64,000 bases of DNA from Spyradocola sp034113365 (lineage in GTDB: Bacteria; Bacillota; Clostridia; Christensenellales; UBA1750): assembly GCA_034113365.1 (NCBI GenBank), contig JAXEXP010000039.1, positions 15,661 to 79,660 of the forward strand, in the 5' to 3' direction. This document shows, piece after piece, positions 52,461 through 61,300 of the stretch (within the stretch, counting starts at the first letter, position 1; each line of letters starts with the position of its first letter). The notes under the pieces are model-generated. The model was not told where the DNA came from, ran no database searches, and saw only the letters and a list, made by a program, of their open reading frames with translations. Both the position numbers and the translations under genes were made by a program.

Positions 52461-52500
52461 GGGCTGGTATAATCAGAGAGGGGCTGGTATAATCGGAGAG
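52461..52500 (+). promoter_or_regulatory. Tandemly doubled extended -10 promoter
   Basis: The 20-mer GGGCTGGTATAATCAGAGAG is directly repeated once with one change (CAG to CGG). Each copy has TGGTATAAT (-10 at 52468-52473 and 52488-52493). No good -35 for either. It lies 80-100 bp before the lipoprotein gene. Confidence 0.6.
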
Positions 52501-52571
52501 GGAGCGGGGCCGGCTTGAACCCGAGAATGCCGCGCGTGACGCGCGGGGGAAGCACAAGGAGGAGAAACAGT

Positions 52572-53813
52572 ATGAAGAGGAAGTCGCGTTGGGGACTGCT
52601 GCGGGCGGGGTGCTGCGTGCTGCTGTGCTGCGCGGCGCTGGAAATGAGCGCGTGCGCGATCCGGTATGACAAGGTCGTCCGCCTGATCGACGAGCCTGCG
52701 CAGCAGGGCGGCGTCGCGCAGAGCGCGGCGCCTGCGGAGGAGACGGCGGAAGAGCGCATCGGCAGGGCGAGGGCCGCCTATCTCCATGAGCCGGTGCTGG
52801 AGCGGGAGGTCATGGGCGCGAAGCTGGAGTATGTGGTGCTGGAGGAGCCGGAGCGGCGCGCGCTGGCCGAAGGGATGGAGGCGCTGCTCGGCGGGATCGT
52901 TGGGTTCGACGGGGAGGCCATGGAGCGGGCCTATGGCGTGATGGAGCCCGCGCTCGCCGGGGCGGTCCGGGAGAGCGGGTACTATGACGCGCTGCTTAGC
53001 GAGGCGCAGGCCTGCGGGCTCAGCGCGTCGGTGCGCAGCGCGGACGTGGCGGCGGACGGCGTCGCCTGCAGGCTGGAGCGCGCGGACGGAACCGGGGTGC
53101 TGCGGTGCCGCGCGGCGGTCGTGGTGCACAGCGAGGCGGACGCTGCGTTTTTCGGCCGGTATCCCTACCCTGGCCAGGGGGATGTGCAGATGGAGCTGTG
53201 GGCCTATTTCGTGCGGGACGGCGAGGATTACCGCGTCGCGGGGTATGAGACGATGTACCCGGACGCGCGCCGCCTGTTCCTGTTCTACCCCGGTTTTGTC
53301 GCGGAAAAGGCGGTGGGCGACGCCTTCCGGCAGGCGCAGACGCGGTACGAATACACCGGGCTGGGCGTGTATGCGCTGACAGAGGGGGAGTACGCCGCGC
53401 TGCGGCAGACGGTGCAGGCATACCTGGACAACTACTTCGCGTTTTCCGCAGCGGACCCCATCGCGGAGGGATCGGACTGCGCGCCCTACGCGGTCGGGGA
53501 GGTCCGCGACGCGGCCGCCTCCGGCGCGGTGATGGAGTACCGGCTGACGAACCTGCCCGCCCGCGCGGTGCGGGTGAAAAAAAGCGAAGGCCCCGATGCG
53601 GAGGCCCTCTGCGTGGACGTGGATCTTCTGGGGTACCTGCGGTGCGAAGGCGGGGATGCCTCGGTTTTGCGCGAGGGGATATGGCCCTACCGGCTGCGCT
53701 GCATCCTCGAGCAGACGGGCGAGGGCTATGTGCTGCGCGACACGGCGCTGGGGGTCACCTCCGAGGGCGAGCTGGACGTCGATTTCTATGCCGAATCGCT
53801 GGATCAGGGCTAG
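52572..53813 (+). CDS. Putative lipoprotein of unknown function
   Basis: 413 residues. The N-terminus is basic, then hydrophobic, ending ALEMSAC with a likely lipid-bearing Cys near 28. The mature protein is rich in Ala, Glu and Arg and has no recognised domain; LWAYFVRDGEDYRVAGYETMYPDARRLFLF-type content suggests a mixed alpha/beta extracellular fold. AGGAGGAG lies before ATG 52572; a longer start is possible but lacks a ribosome site. Preceded by a doubled -10 promoter. Confidence 0.6.
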   Translation: MKRKSRWGLLRAGCCVLLCCAALEMSACAIRYDKVVRLIDEPAQQGGVAQSAAPAEETAEERIGRARAAYLHEPVLEREVMGAKLEYVVLEEPERRALAEGMEALLGGIVGFDGEAMERAYGVMEPALAGAVRESGYYDALLSEAQACGLSASVRSADVAADGVACRLERADGTGVLRCRAAVVVHSEADAAFFGRYPYPGQGDVQMELWAYFVRDGEDYRVAGYETMYPDARRLFLFYPGFVAEKAVGDAFRQAQTRYEYTGLGVYALTEGEYAALRQTVQAYLDNYFAFSAADPIAEGSDCAPYAVGEVRDAAASGAVMEYRLTNLPARAVRVKKSEGPDAEALCVDVDLLGYLRCEGGDASVLREGIWPYRLRCILEQTGEGYVLRDTALGVTSEGELDVDFYAESLDQG

Positions 53814-54117
53814 AGCGAGCGCGCGGGACAGCGGAAAGGCGGCGAAGGGCTGAAGGGCGGTTTCCAACGCGAGGCCCTTCTGCGCCATGATGGCCCTTTG
53901 GGGCCGTCAGCAGGGCATCAACGGCAAGGCCTCCGGCGGTGAACGCGCGCAGCGGGGCCTTGCCCTTGAGCGCCTCCGGCAGACTGCGGCTCTCCCGCGT
54001 TTTCCGGCGGCTCGGCAGCGCGCAGACCGCAAGGGAGAGCGCCGCGAGCAGCGCGCCCCCGGCGGTTCTGACCCGGCAGACCGGCGGATCAGGAGCTCAA
54101 ACGATATTCAGTGCACG
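53814..54117. other. Intergenic, degenerate sequence
   Basis: Between convergent gene ends. A minus-strand frame contains one hydrophobic stretch (GALLAALSLAVCALPSRRK) but no start, ribosome site or known family. It may be decayed coding sequence. Confidence 0.3.
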
Positions 54118-54602
54118 TCAGACGTTCCTTTCGATATGGTATTTGGCAAAGGCGCTGCGCACGGATCCCAGGCAGCTGCGGCCGATGGGGATGACGGTGC
54201 CGTCGCGCAGCGCCTGGAGCGCATCACCCCTGCGCATGTGGGCGGTCAGGCATTCGCCGTCGGGGGCCTTGCAGATGTGGAGCCGGTGCGCCTGCGCTTC
54301 GATGGAGAGGATGCCGTGGAACGGGAGCACGACCTGCCGGTCCTTCAGCCGGAGCAGGAGCTGCCTGCCCTGCTGCAGCCGCAGGCGGCGCGAGACGATG
54401 TCCGGCACCTCGAAGATCTGCCGGTCGGCAAAGGGCTTGGCGATGCAGCACATAGGACTGGCTGCACGTGACGAACGCCAGGCTGACCTGCCCGTCCTGG
54501 CGGCGGATGGCCTCGGCAGAGCGAAAGACCTCCACGCTGACGCAGGGCTCGCCGCGCAGCGCCCGTCAGCGGCCGATGCTGTCCGTCAGCGCCGCAATGT
54601 GC
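54118..54602 (-). pseudogene. Decayed LytTR response regulator
   Basis: The last ~80 codons are a good LytTR domain: RQLLLRLKDRQVVLPFHGIL, RLHICKAPDGECLTAHM, IPIGRSCLGSVRSAFAKY. Upstream the receiver is broken: an in-frame TGA near 54562, loss of the phosphoacceptor segment, and a frameshift near 54450 joining VEVFRSAEAIRRQDGQ...VTCSQSYV to CCIAKPFADRQIFEVPDI, the Lys-Pro-Phe end of the receiver. No kinase gene is next to it. Likely the remains of a second LytTR system. Confidence 0.7.
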
Positions 54603-54612
54603 GCGGGGAAGG

Positions 54613-54641
54613 TTGTGCTTTGAGCGGCGCTGTGCTAAGAT
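54613..54641 (+). promoter_or_regulatory. Promoter of the beta-helix gene
   Basis: -35 TTGTGC (54613-54618), 17 bp, -10 TAAGAT (54636-54641) with extended TGC. Confidence 0.5.
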
Positions 54642-54702
54642 ACCCTCGAATTGGGAAAAGGGCCCGGAGCAAGGCTCGGGCCGGGCAAAGGAGGGGGACG
54701 CG

Positions 54703-56322
54703 ATGCGGAAAAGATGGCTTTGGGCGCTGATCGCTTTGGCGGTGATCGCGGTCGGAGCGGCGGCCGCGGGGCTGACGCTGTCGGCGCGGTGCAGCGGGAC
54801 GGTGGTGGTCACCGAGCGCGGCGTCGTGGCGGACAGCGTGCAGAGCGCGGCGCACAACCGCAGGGCGCTCAACCGCATCCTGCGCTGGGCGGGGCCGGAC
54901 ACGACGCTCGTGTTCCCCGAGGGCGATTACTACATCGCCGCCTCGCCGCTGGGGGGCGTGTGCATCGCGGGCAAGGAGGGCATCGCGCTGCGCGGCGAGG
55001 GCGCAAGGCTCATCAACACCTCCTACACGCCCTACTCGGCGGCCAGCGCGGCCCACTACCAGGACAGCAGCCTCATCGCCGTGCGCAGCGCCCGGGACGT
55101 CACCATCGAGGGGCTCACCCTCGACTACGTTAGCCCCACCAGCGTCAGCGGCGTCATCACGCAGACGCAGGGCAGCTCGGCCGTGTTTGCGGCGTACGAG
55201 GAGTTCCTGACCGGGGAGACGGCGGTCCGGGGCGGGGAGTTCTGGACGAGCGTCAACCTGTTTGACGCAAGCGGCGACCCCGCCGGGGAGGTCTACCGGG
55301 AGGGAGTGCTGGAGCCGGTGGAGGGCGAGCCGGGCAAGTTCGTGCTGCCGGGCGTCTATGGCGAGGTGGGCCAACAGGTCTGCGTCCGCTTCACCTCCGG
55401 CACCTACGCCTGCCCGGCGCTGACGCTGCACGACGTGGAGGGCCTGACGGTGCGCGACGTGTGCGTGCGCGCCTGCCCGAGCGCGTCGGTGTACGCCACC
55501 GGGGACAACGCCGATTTCACGTTTGAGCGGGTGACGGTGGCGCCCGAGCCGGGCAGCCGCAGCCTGTTCTCCTCCAACGAGGACTGCATCCACATCCAGG
55601 GCCTGCGCGGCGCGCTCACGCTGACCGACTGCACGTTTGAGGGCATCGGCGACGACGCGCTGAACGTGCACAGCCTGGCCGCCGTGGTCAGCGGGGTGGA
55701 CGGGCAGACGCTGACCCTCGCAAACGGCCGCACCGGGCAGGCGATGACCGGCTGGGCGAGCGCGGGGGACGCCATCGAGGTCTATGACCGCGCGCTGAAC
55801 CTGCTGGGCACGGCGCGGGCCGTGCGGGTGCGGGGCGACAGGCTGGAGCTGGACGGTGTGCCCGACGGGACCGGGGCGGGCGCGATCCTGCACAACGCGT
55901 CGCGCGTGCCGGAGGTGACGGCGGAGCGCTGCACCGTCCGGCGGGGGCGCGCACGCGGCTTCCTGCTGCAGGCGCCCGTGGCGGTGGTGAGGGACTGCAC
56001 CTTCGAGGCGCTGGGGCTGTCGGGCATACTCATCGCGCCGGACGCGCAGGCGTGGTATGAGATGGGCCCCTGCCGCGAGGCGGTGCTGACCGGCAACACC
56101 TTCCTGCGCTGCGGGCTGCACGATGCCTCCGGCAGGATGGGCGCCATCGGCGTGGGGCTGGACCACGACCTGGCCGCGTCCGGCACGGCGACGCCGCACG
56201 GCGCCATCACCGTGACCGGCAACCGCTTTGCCGGCTGCCGGTGCGCTGTGTCCGTCCGCGGGGCGAAGGCGGTCGTCGAGCGGGACAACGACGCGGGCGG
56301 CGCGGCGATGCTCCTGAACTGA
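54703..56322 (+). CDS. Right-handed beta-helix protein, GH110-like
   Basis: 539 residues. N-terminal signal/anchor (LWALIALAVIAVGAAAAGL), then VFPEGDYYIA and repeated short beta-helix coils. SNEDCIHIQGLRGALTLTDC followed by FEGIGDDALNVHS is the pattern around the active-site Asp pair of GH110 alpha-1,3-galactosidases; other helix proteins of similar fold cannot be excluded. Later coils (PEVTAERCTVRRGRARGFLL, VTGNRFAGCRCAVSVRG) complete the helix. Exported or surface-anchored. AGGAGGGGG lies before ATG 54703. Monocistronic. Confidence 0.75.
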   Translation: MRKRWLWALIALAVIAVGAAAAGLTLSARCSGTVVVTERGVVADSVQSAAHNRRALNRILRWAGPDTTLVFPEGDYYIAASPLGGVCIAGKEGIALRGEGARLINTSYTPYSAASAAHYQDSSLIAVRSARDVTIEGLTLDYVSPTSVSGVITQTQGSSAVFAAYEEFLTGETAVRGGEFWTSVNLFDASGDPAGEVYREGVLEPVEGEPGKFVLPGVYGEVGQQVCVRFTSGTYACPALTLHDVEGLTVRDVCVRACPSASVYATGDNADFTFERVTVAPEPGSRSLFSSNEDCIHIQGLRGALTLTDCTFEGIGDDALNVHSLAAVVSGVDGQTLTLANGRTGQAMTGWASAGDAIEVYDRALNLLGTARAVRVRGDRLELDGVPDGTGAGAILHNASRVPEVTAERCTVRRGRARGFLLQAPVAVVRDCTFEALGLSGILIAPDAQAWYEMGPCREAVLTGNTFLRCGLHDASGRMGAIGVGLDHDLAASGTATPHGAITVTGNRFAGCRCAVSVRGAKAVVERDNDAGGAAMLLN

Positions 56323-56386
56323 TGCAGGCGCTCTGCGCCGGGCCTGTAAGGCCTCCGCTTGAAGCAGGGATTTCTTATGACAAAAT

Positions 56387-56426
56387 AACGCCCCCCGGCT
56401 GGGAAAGCGTGCGGCCGGGGGGCGTT
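56387..56426. terminator. Strong terminator at convergent ends
   Basis: 13 bp perfect stem AACGCCCCCCGGC (56387-56399) with GCCGGGGGGCGTT (56414-56426), followed by T run on the plus strand. Confidence 0.88.
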
Positions 56427-56446
56427 TTTTGCGGGAAGCGCACGGG

Positions 56447-57820
56447 CTAGGTGCGCGCCATGTTTTGGGAGGCGATGCGCTTCATGGGGCGGATGGACAG
56501 CAGGCAGACCAGTATGGTCAGCACGTCGGCCGCAGGCTGCGACAGGCAGATGCCCGTAAAGCCCAGCGCGCGGGGCAGCAGCAGGATGAAGGGGATGTAG
56601 AACAGCCCCTGGCGGATCATGGACAGCACCAGGCCGTAGCGCGACGAGCCGATGGTCTGGAAGGTGATGGTCATCATGTAGCACAGCCCGAAGGCGGGGT
56701 AGAGCGCCACCTGCGAGATGAGCAGCATCTGGCCGCAGGAGACGATCTGCGGGTTGCGGTTGAACAGCAGGATCAGCGGGCGGGAGAGCAGGATGTAGAC
56801 CAGCTCCACCAGCACCGTCAGCACCAGCGCGCCCTTGAGCGCAAAGCGCACCGACTGGTGGAAGCGCTCCTCGTTTTTCGCGCCGAAGGCGTAGGCCGCC
56901 ACGGGCTGGTAGCCCTGCATAAAGCCCATCACCATGTAGCAGTCGATGAGGATGAGGCGCTGCACCACGCCGTAGGCGGCGATGATCTCGTCCGAGCCGG
57001 GCAGGGGCGCGGCGGCGATGTTGGTCAGCGACGAGGCCACCGACAGGCAGATCTGGATGACGGCTGTGGGGATGCCGATGAGGGTGACGGTCTTGATCAG
57101 ATCCCAGCCGGGGCGGAAGGCCTTGAGGCGCACCTTGATGACCGAGCGGCCGGACAGGTAGAACCCGGCCAGGATAAAGAAGGTCACAAACTGCGACACC
57201 GTGGACGCCATCGACGCGCCCGCAACGCCCAGCCCCAGACCCCAGTCGAACATGAACACCGGGTCGAGCAGCACGTTGAGCAGCGCGCCCGTGATGACCG
57301 CAACGGAGGAGACACGCACGGAGGACTCGGCGCGCGAGGCGCAGTTCATGCTCTGGGCGGGCGGGTTGGCCAGCGCCGCGATGAACATCCAGAAGGCGTA
57401 GTCCTTTGCCAGCGGCAGCGACGCCTCCGACGCGCCGAAGGCGCGCAGCAGCGGCTCGATGAACAGGATGCCGCCCGCGCACAGCGCGATGCCGATGGCG
57501 ATGGACAGCCCGATGACCGTGGTCACCGTGCGGCTGGCGCCGTCGTGGTCCCCGGCGCCCAGCTGGCGGCCCGCCAGCACCGCAGCGCCCGCCGCGAATA
57601 TGTTCTCCACCGACACCATGATCAGCAGCAGCGGCAGCGTCACGCCCACGGCCGTCAGCGCCACGTCGGAGTTGAGCATGCCGATGTAGGCGGTGTCCAC
57701 GATGTTGTAGACCGCCTTGGCCAGCAGCGCCAGCGTCGCGGGCACGGCCAGCTTGACGATGGCGCGGGAGGGCTTCATCTCCCCCAGCACCGATTCCGAA
57801 TGCTTGGCCTGCTCAGACAT
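56447..57820 (-). CDS. MATE-family efflux transporter
   Basis: 457 residues with about 12 membrane helices in two halves. MATE features: VDTAYIGMLNSDVALTAVG, VLAGRQLGAGDHDGA in the first half; PVAAYAFGAKNEERFHQ in the second. Likely Na+ or H+ driven multidrug export. The start ATG overlaps the end of the TetR gene by 8 bp, so the pair is one operon and the regulator probably controls the pump. AAGGA precedes ATG 57820. Confidence 0.92.
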   Translation of the reverse strand: MSEQAKHSESVLGEMKPSRAIVKLAVPATLALLAKAVYNIVDTAYIGMLNSDVALTAVGVTLPLLLIMVSVENIFAAGAAVLAGRQLGAGDHDGASRTVTTVIGLSIAIGIALCAGGILFIEPLLRAFGASEASLPLAKDYAFWMFIAALANPPAQSMNCASRAESSVRVSSVAVITGALLNVLLDPVFMFDWGLGLGVAGASMASTVSQFVTFFILAGFYLSGRSVIKVRLKAFRPGWDLIKTVTLIGIPTAVIQICLSVASSLTNIAAAPLPGSDEIIAAYGVVQRLILIDCYMVMGFMQGYQPVAAYAFGAKNEERFHQSVRFALKGALVLTVLVELVYILLSRPLILLFNRNPQIVSCGQMLLISQVALYPAFGLCYMMTITFQTIGSSRYGLVLSMIRQGLFYIPFILLLPRALGFTGICLSQPAADVLTILVCLLSIRPMKRIASQNMART

Positions 57821-58436
57821 ATTCCTCATCCTTTCGCTCGATCACGCCGTAGAGCAGCAGATCCAGCGCCCTGCGGCAGCTTTCCTCCCGCTTTTCAAAC
57901 TCCTGCGGGTCGCTTCCCGCCATGCTGTGTCTGGCGTTGATGAAGTCCTGAAACTGGCGGAAGGTGTCCGCCACCTCCTCGCGGGTGACGGACGCGCGCA
58001 GCGGCAGCTGGCACAGCAGGCCCTCCAGCGTCTCGCGGTTCAGCGCGTCAAACTCCCGCCGCACCGCCTGGACCTTCTCCCGCAGGTGCTCGGGCGGGGA
58101 GGTCACCGCCTCGCAGAACAGCGGCTGGTAGGCGGGGTGGTCGCGGAAAAACTCCAGCCGCGCGCGGAAATACCGCTCCAGCTGCGCCTTTGCGCTGCCC
58201 GCGCCGGTCAGCTGCGCCCGCAGGTGCTGCGTCAGCAGATCAAAGCACTCCGCCACGCACGCCAGATACAGCGCGTCCTTCGTCTCAAAATAATGGTACA
58301 CGATGCCCTTGGAAATGCCCTGCGCCGCGCACAGGCTGTTGATGGAGCTGCCCCCGTAGCCCTGGCGGCCAAACTCCGCCAGCGCGCCCTCCAGTATGCG
58401 CCGCCGGGTCTGCCGGTTCTTTTCTTCCCGTTTCAT
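57813..58436 (-). CDS. TetR-family transcriptional regulator
   Basis: 207 residues. N-terminal helix-turn-helix: RRRILEGALAEFGRQGYGGSS, then INSLCAAQGISKGIVYHYFETKDALYLA. The variable C-terminal half would bind a ligand. AGGAGAGC lies upstream of ATG 58436; codons further upstream overlap the promoter and are not likely translated. First gene of the operon with the MATE pump, which it presumably represses. Confidence 0.93.
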   Translation of the reverse strand: MKREEKNRQTRRRILEGALAEFGRQGYGGSSINSLCAAQGISKGIVYHYFETKDALYLACVAECFDLLTQHLRAQLTGAGSAKAQLERYFRARLEFFRDHPAYQPLFCEAVTSPPEHLREKVQAVRREFDALNRETLEGLLCQLPLRASVTREEVADTFRQFQDFINARHSMAGSDPQEFEKREESCRRALDLLLYGVIERKDEEYV

Positions 58437-58486
58437 TTGAAGCTCTCCTGCATGATGAATATTGACCACATGATCGATTTCTGCGT

Positions 58487-58515
58487 AGTATAGCACATTT
58501 CGACCAAGCGCCCAA
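58487..58515 (-). promoter_or_regulatory. Promoter of the tetR-MATE operon
   Basis: Minus strand -35 TTGGGC (58510-58515), 17 bp, -10 TATACT (58487-58492). No convincing palindromic operator was found by eye. Confidence 0.6.
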
Positions 58516-58578
58516 TCATCGATTGCGGTGGATTTCCATGCAGCGGAGTGGTAAAATGGTGAAAAGGAGGCGAGGGGC

Positions 58579-59793
58579 ATGAAGCGGAGGGGCGCTGTGC
58601 TTCCCGATTTCCGGCTCGAGGTTGCCGCGGGCTGCCGCGCGGAGGAAGTGGCGGAGCGGCTGCGGAGGGAGAAGGTCGCGGTCGGCGGGCTGGACTATGC
58701 GGTGGAGCAAAGGGAGCAGGGCGGGACGATCTCCCTGCGCCCGCTGAGCGGCGGGCTGCTGGTCAATTCCTTCGCGCCCACGGCAACGGTGCAGGCGCGG
58801 CAGACGCCCGGCGGGTGCGCGGCGGAGATCGGCGTTAGTGTGAACGAGGCGGTGCGGTATGTGCTCGTCGCATTCTGGGCGGAGCTGATGCTGTTTGCGG
58901 TGCTGATGCTTGCAGCGATGCTGTTTGGACATGCTGCGCTGCCCGGGTGGCTGCCGGTGCTGCCGCTCGTGCTGATGGGCGCGGCGACGGCGCTGTTCCG
59001 GGCGGTGTATCTGCGGGGCGTCAGGAGCATGATCGATCAGATGCTGGAAGCGCTGGGGCTGCGGATGCGCGTGCGCAGGCTGCGCGGGCGGCGCGGCAGA
59101 GCGCTGCGCGGGTGCGCGGTCGCGGCGGCGGCGCTGGTGCTGCTGACGGGGCAGGTGCATGCGCAGACGGAGCGCTGGGAAGTGACGGACGTGGCGCCGC
59201 TGGAAACCGAGGTGATCGGAAACGGCGCGCACTGCATGGACGTGCGGGAGGACGGCGGGTTTCTGCTGGGCTTCTCGGCGGGGCTGATCGGCGACGGGCG
59301 GGATCATGTGAACCTGTACGGCGCGGACGGCACGTTTGAAGGCGGGATCTCCTTCCGGGGCGGCGGCGATTTCTGCGCGGGCTTTGACGGCGAGGACATG
59401 CTGATCTACGCAGTGCGCGATCAGACGCTGAACCGCATCAGCCGGGACGGCACGGTGCTGGAGCGCACGCGCGGCGCGGGGGATTGCGCGCTGGCAAGGG
59501 CGCTGGAGGAGCGGGACATGACCGTCGCGGCGGGCGGCGCCGTCTACCGGTACCGCGAGTGGTATGTGATCCCCTTCCCGGGCATGCAGCAGCGCATCGA
59601 GGTGACGCGGACCGAGCAGGGCGTCGAGCGGGTGCTGCTCAGCCGGGCGGTGCTGGGCATCTGGGAGAGCGGCGCGGCGGTCTGGACGGTGCGCGCGCTG
59701 TTCTTCGGCGGGATCGCGTGGATCGCCTGGCAGGTGTGCGCGCATTACGTCCGCGCGCGGGAAAAGCGCAACGAAAATGCGCTGCCCCGGTGA
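58579..59793 (+). CDS. Membrane protein of unknown function
   Basis: 404 residues, not recognised. A soluble N-terminal ~85 residues, two membrane helices (about 93-140), a basic stretch, a third helix (LRGCAVAAAALVLLTGQ), then a ~150-residue domain with beta-propeller-like repeats (CMDVREDGGFLLGFS, HVNLYGADGTFEGG, LNRISRDGTVLERT), and a final helix (FFGGIAWIAWQVCAHYV). The repeat part would lie on the opposite side from the N-terminus. An extended -10 TGGTAAAAT lies about 35 bp upstream, AAGGAGGCGAGG just before ATG. Confidence 0.55.
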   Translation: MKRRGAVLPDFRLEVAAGCRAEEVAERLRREKVAVGGLDYAVEQREQGGTISLRPLSGGLLVNSFAPTATVQARQTPGGCAAEIGVSVNEAVRYVLVAFWAELMLFAVLMLAAMLFGHAALPGWLPVLPLVLMGAATALFRAVYLRGVRSMIDQMLEALGLRMRVRRLRGRRGRALRGCAVAAAALVLLTGQVHAQTERWEVTDVAPLETEVIGNGAHCMDVREDGGFLLGFSAGLIGDGRDHVNLYGADGTFEGGISFRGGGDFCAGFDGEDMLIYAVRDQTLNRISRDGTVLERTRGAGDCALARALEERDMTVAAGGAVYRYREWYVIPFPGMQQRIEVTRTEQGVERVLLSRAVLGIWESGAAVWTVRALFFGGIAWIAWQVCAHYVRAREKRNENALPR

Positions 59794-59956
59794 GCGGGAC
59801 AGCGCAGGGGAAGGCGGCGCTTCTTGCCTGAAAAAGAAATTTATGGCAAAACGCGGCGTGCGTGCAACAAAACGCGGGCGGCTTCCGTCTAACGGGATGA
59901 ACCGGGAGTGCGCCCGCGGCATTGCGCGGAAGATATGGGCGATGCAGGGCGCGGGT

Positions 59957-60241
59957 TCAGCGGGTCACGTTCCAGACGGACAGAAAGTCGGGGTCCGTGA
60001 CGACCTCGCCGGTCGAGCGCAGCCTGTATTCGCCGGGCTTTGCGACGGTGGTGGAGCGCAGGTCGGGGGGCAGCGATTTGGTGTCGCCGTTGGGCAGCCG
60101 GATCACGATCCCGTGCTCGCCGGACGAGATGACGGTCCCCCATAACTGCTTCTGCTCGATCCATGTGCCGTCCTCGGCGTAATAGGTCATGCCGACCAGT
60201 ATTTTCTTGTGCAGCAGGCTTTCAAAGGTGACAGGTTCCAT
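59957..60241 (-). CDS. Small conserved protein of unknown function
   Basis: 94 residues. TFESLLHKKILVGMTYYAEDG, then WGTVISSGEHGIVIRLPNGD and SLPPDLRSTTVAKPGEYRLRSTGEVVTDPDFLS-type end. The pattern looks like a small beta-barrel (SH3-like) protein shared among clostridia; no function is known to me. AAAGGAG precedes ATG 60241. It lies just downstream of the tRNA-Leu terminator on the same strand. Confidence 0.7.
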   Translation of the reverse strand: MEPVTFESLLHKKILVGMTYYAEDGTWIEQKQLWGTVISSGEHGIVIRLPNGDTKSLPPDLRSTTVAKPGEYRLRSTGEVVTDPDFLSVWNVTR

Positions 60242-60319
60242 GCGCACGCTCCTTTCCGGACGCCATCGCGGCCCGGCGGGTCCGGAAAACGGGGCGGCGG
60301 AAGGCGGGAGGGTCTGGAT

Positions 60320-60356
60320 AAAAAAAGCCGCCGCGGACAACGAGCTGTCCGCGGCG
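60320..60356 (-). terminator. Terminator after tRNA-Leu
   Basis: 11 bp perfect stem (60329-60339 with 60346-60356), 6 nt loop, followed on the minus strand by seven T (60320-60326). Confidence 0.88.
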
Positions 60357-60359
60357 ACG

Positions 60360-60446
60360 TGGTGCCGGTGGCCGGACTCGAACCGGCACGCCCTCGCGGG
60401 CGGTGGATTTTGAGTCCACTACGTCTGCCAATTCCATCACACCGGC
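60360..60446 (-). tRNA. tRNA-Leu (anticodon CAA)
   Basis: 87 nt including an encoded CCA end. Acceptor arm GCCGGTG/CACCGGC, anticodon loop CTCAAAA within GGACTCAAAATCC, a long variable arm (CGCCCGCGAGGGCG), and GGTTCGAGTCC as the T arm. The long variable arm and CAA anticodon give leucine. Confidence 0.97.
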
Positions 60447-60469
60447 GGGTCTGAGAAGTTACGCATGAT

Positions 60470-60498
60470 AGTATAGCATTTTTTTGAAGAGATTGCAA
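60470..60498 (-). promoter_or_regulatory. Promoter of tRNA-Leu
   Basis: Minus strand -35 TTGCAA (60493-60498), 17 bp, -10 TATACT (60470-60475) with extended TGC; 23 bp before the tRNA 5' end. Confidence 0.7.
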
Positions 60499-60534
60499 GA
60501 GGGGTCTGCGGGCCCTGTGAGAGGATGTGCGGGC

Positions 60535-61272
60535 ATGAGGATCGTGGAGTTCGGGCAAAAGGGCGCGCCGGTGGCGGTGCTGCTGCACGGCGGCGGGCTG
60601 TCGTGGTGGAATTACCGGGAGGCGGCGCGGCTTTTGCAGGACAAGGTGCGCGTGGTGCTGCCGGTGCTGGACGGCCACGCGGGCAGCGAGAGGCACTTTA
60701 CCTCCATCGAGGACAACGCGCGCGAGGTGATCGAGTGGATCGACGCGGAGGCGGGCGGCTGCGCGGCGGTGCTGGGCGGGCTGTCGCTGGGCGCGCAGGT
60801 GGCGGTGGAGATGCTCTGGCAGCGGCCGGACATCTGCCGGGGCGCGCTGATCGAGAGCGCGTCGGTGCTGCCCATGCGCCTGACCGGCGCGCTGCTGGGC
60901 CCCAGCGTGCGCATGAGCTATCCGCTGGTGTCGAAGGAGTGGTTCACGCGCCTGCAGTTTGACGCGCTGCACATGCCGGAGGCTTACTACGAGGACTACC
61001 GGCGCGACAGCCGGGAGATCGCGCTGGAGGACATGCTGGCCTTTCTCAAGGCCAACGCGGCCTACGCGCTCAAGGATGGGCTGGGAAAGACCCGCGCGAA
61101 GATCGAGATCTGCGTGGGCGGCGGGGAGCCGGGCGGCATGCGGCGCTCGGCGCAGAAGCTGCACGAGGCGATGCCGGGCAGCGCACTGCGCGTGCTGCCG
61201 GGGCTGCGGCACGGCGAGCTGAGCCTTGGCCAGCCGGAGGAATACGCCCGGCGCGTGCTCGGGCTGCTGTAA
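60535..61272 (+). CDS. Alpha/beta hydrolase
   Basis: 245 residues. Oxyanion segment LLHGGGLSWWNY, VLPVLDGHAGS, nucleophile elbow GGLSLGAQ (Ser about residue 88) and catalytic His in GLRHGELSL near the end. Soluble, no signal. Substrate unknown. GAGGATG lies before ATG 60535; in-frame codons upstream have no ribosome site. The ECF sigma gene starts 28 bp later, so they may share a transcript. Confidence 0.85.
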   Translation: MRIVEFGQKGAPVAVLLHGGGLSWWNYREAARLLQDKVRVVLPVLDGHAGSERHFTSIEDNAREVIEWIDAEAGGCAAVLGGLSLGAQVAVEMLWQRPDICRGALIESASVLPMRLTGALLGPSVRMSYPLVSKEWFTRLQFDALHMPEAYYEDYRRDSREIALEDMLAFLKANAAYALKDGLGKTRAKIEICVGGGEPGGMRRSAQKLHEAMPGSALRVLPGLRHGELSLGQPEEYARRVLGLL

Positions 61273-61300
61273 GACGGAATCAATACGGGGAGGAGAGCGT

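Larger units (their letters stand above)
52178..52571. other. Intergenic boundary between low-GC locus and GC-rich flank
   Basis: AT-rich at its left side, GC-rich at its right. Holds a long inverted repeat and a doubled -10 promoter (listed separately). No gene is supported. Confidence 0.5.
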
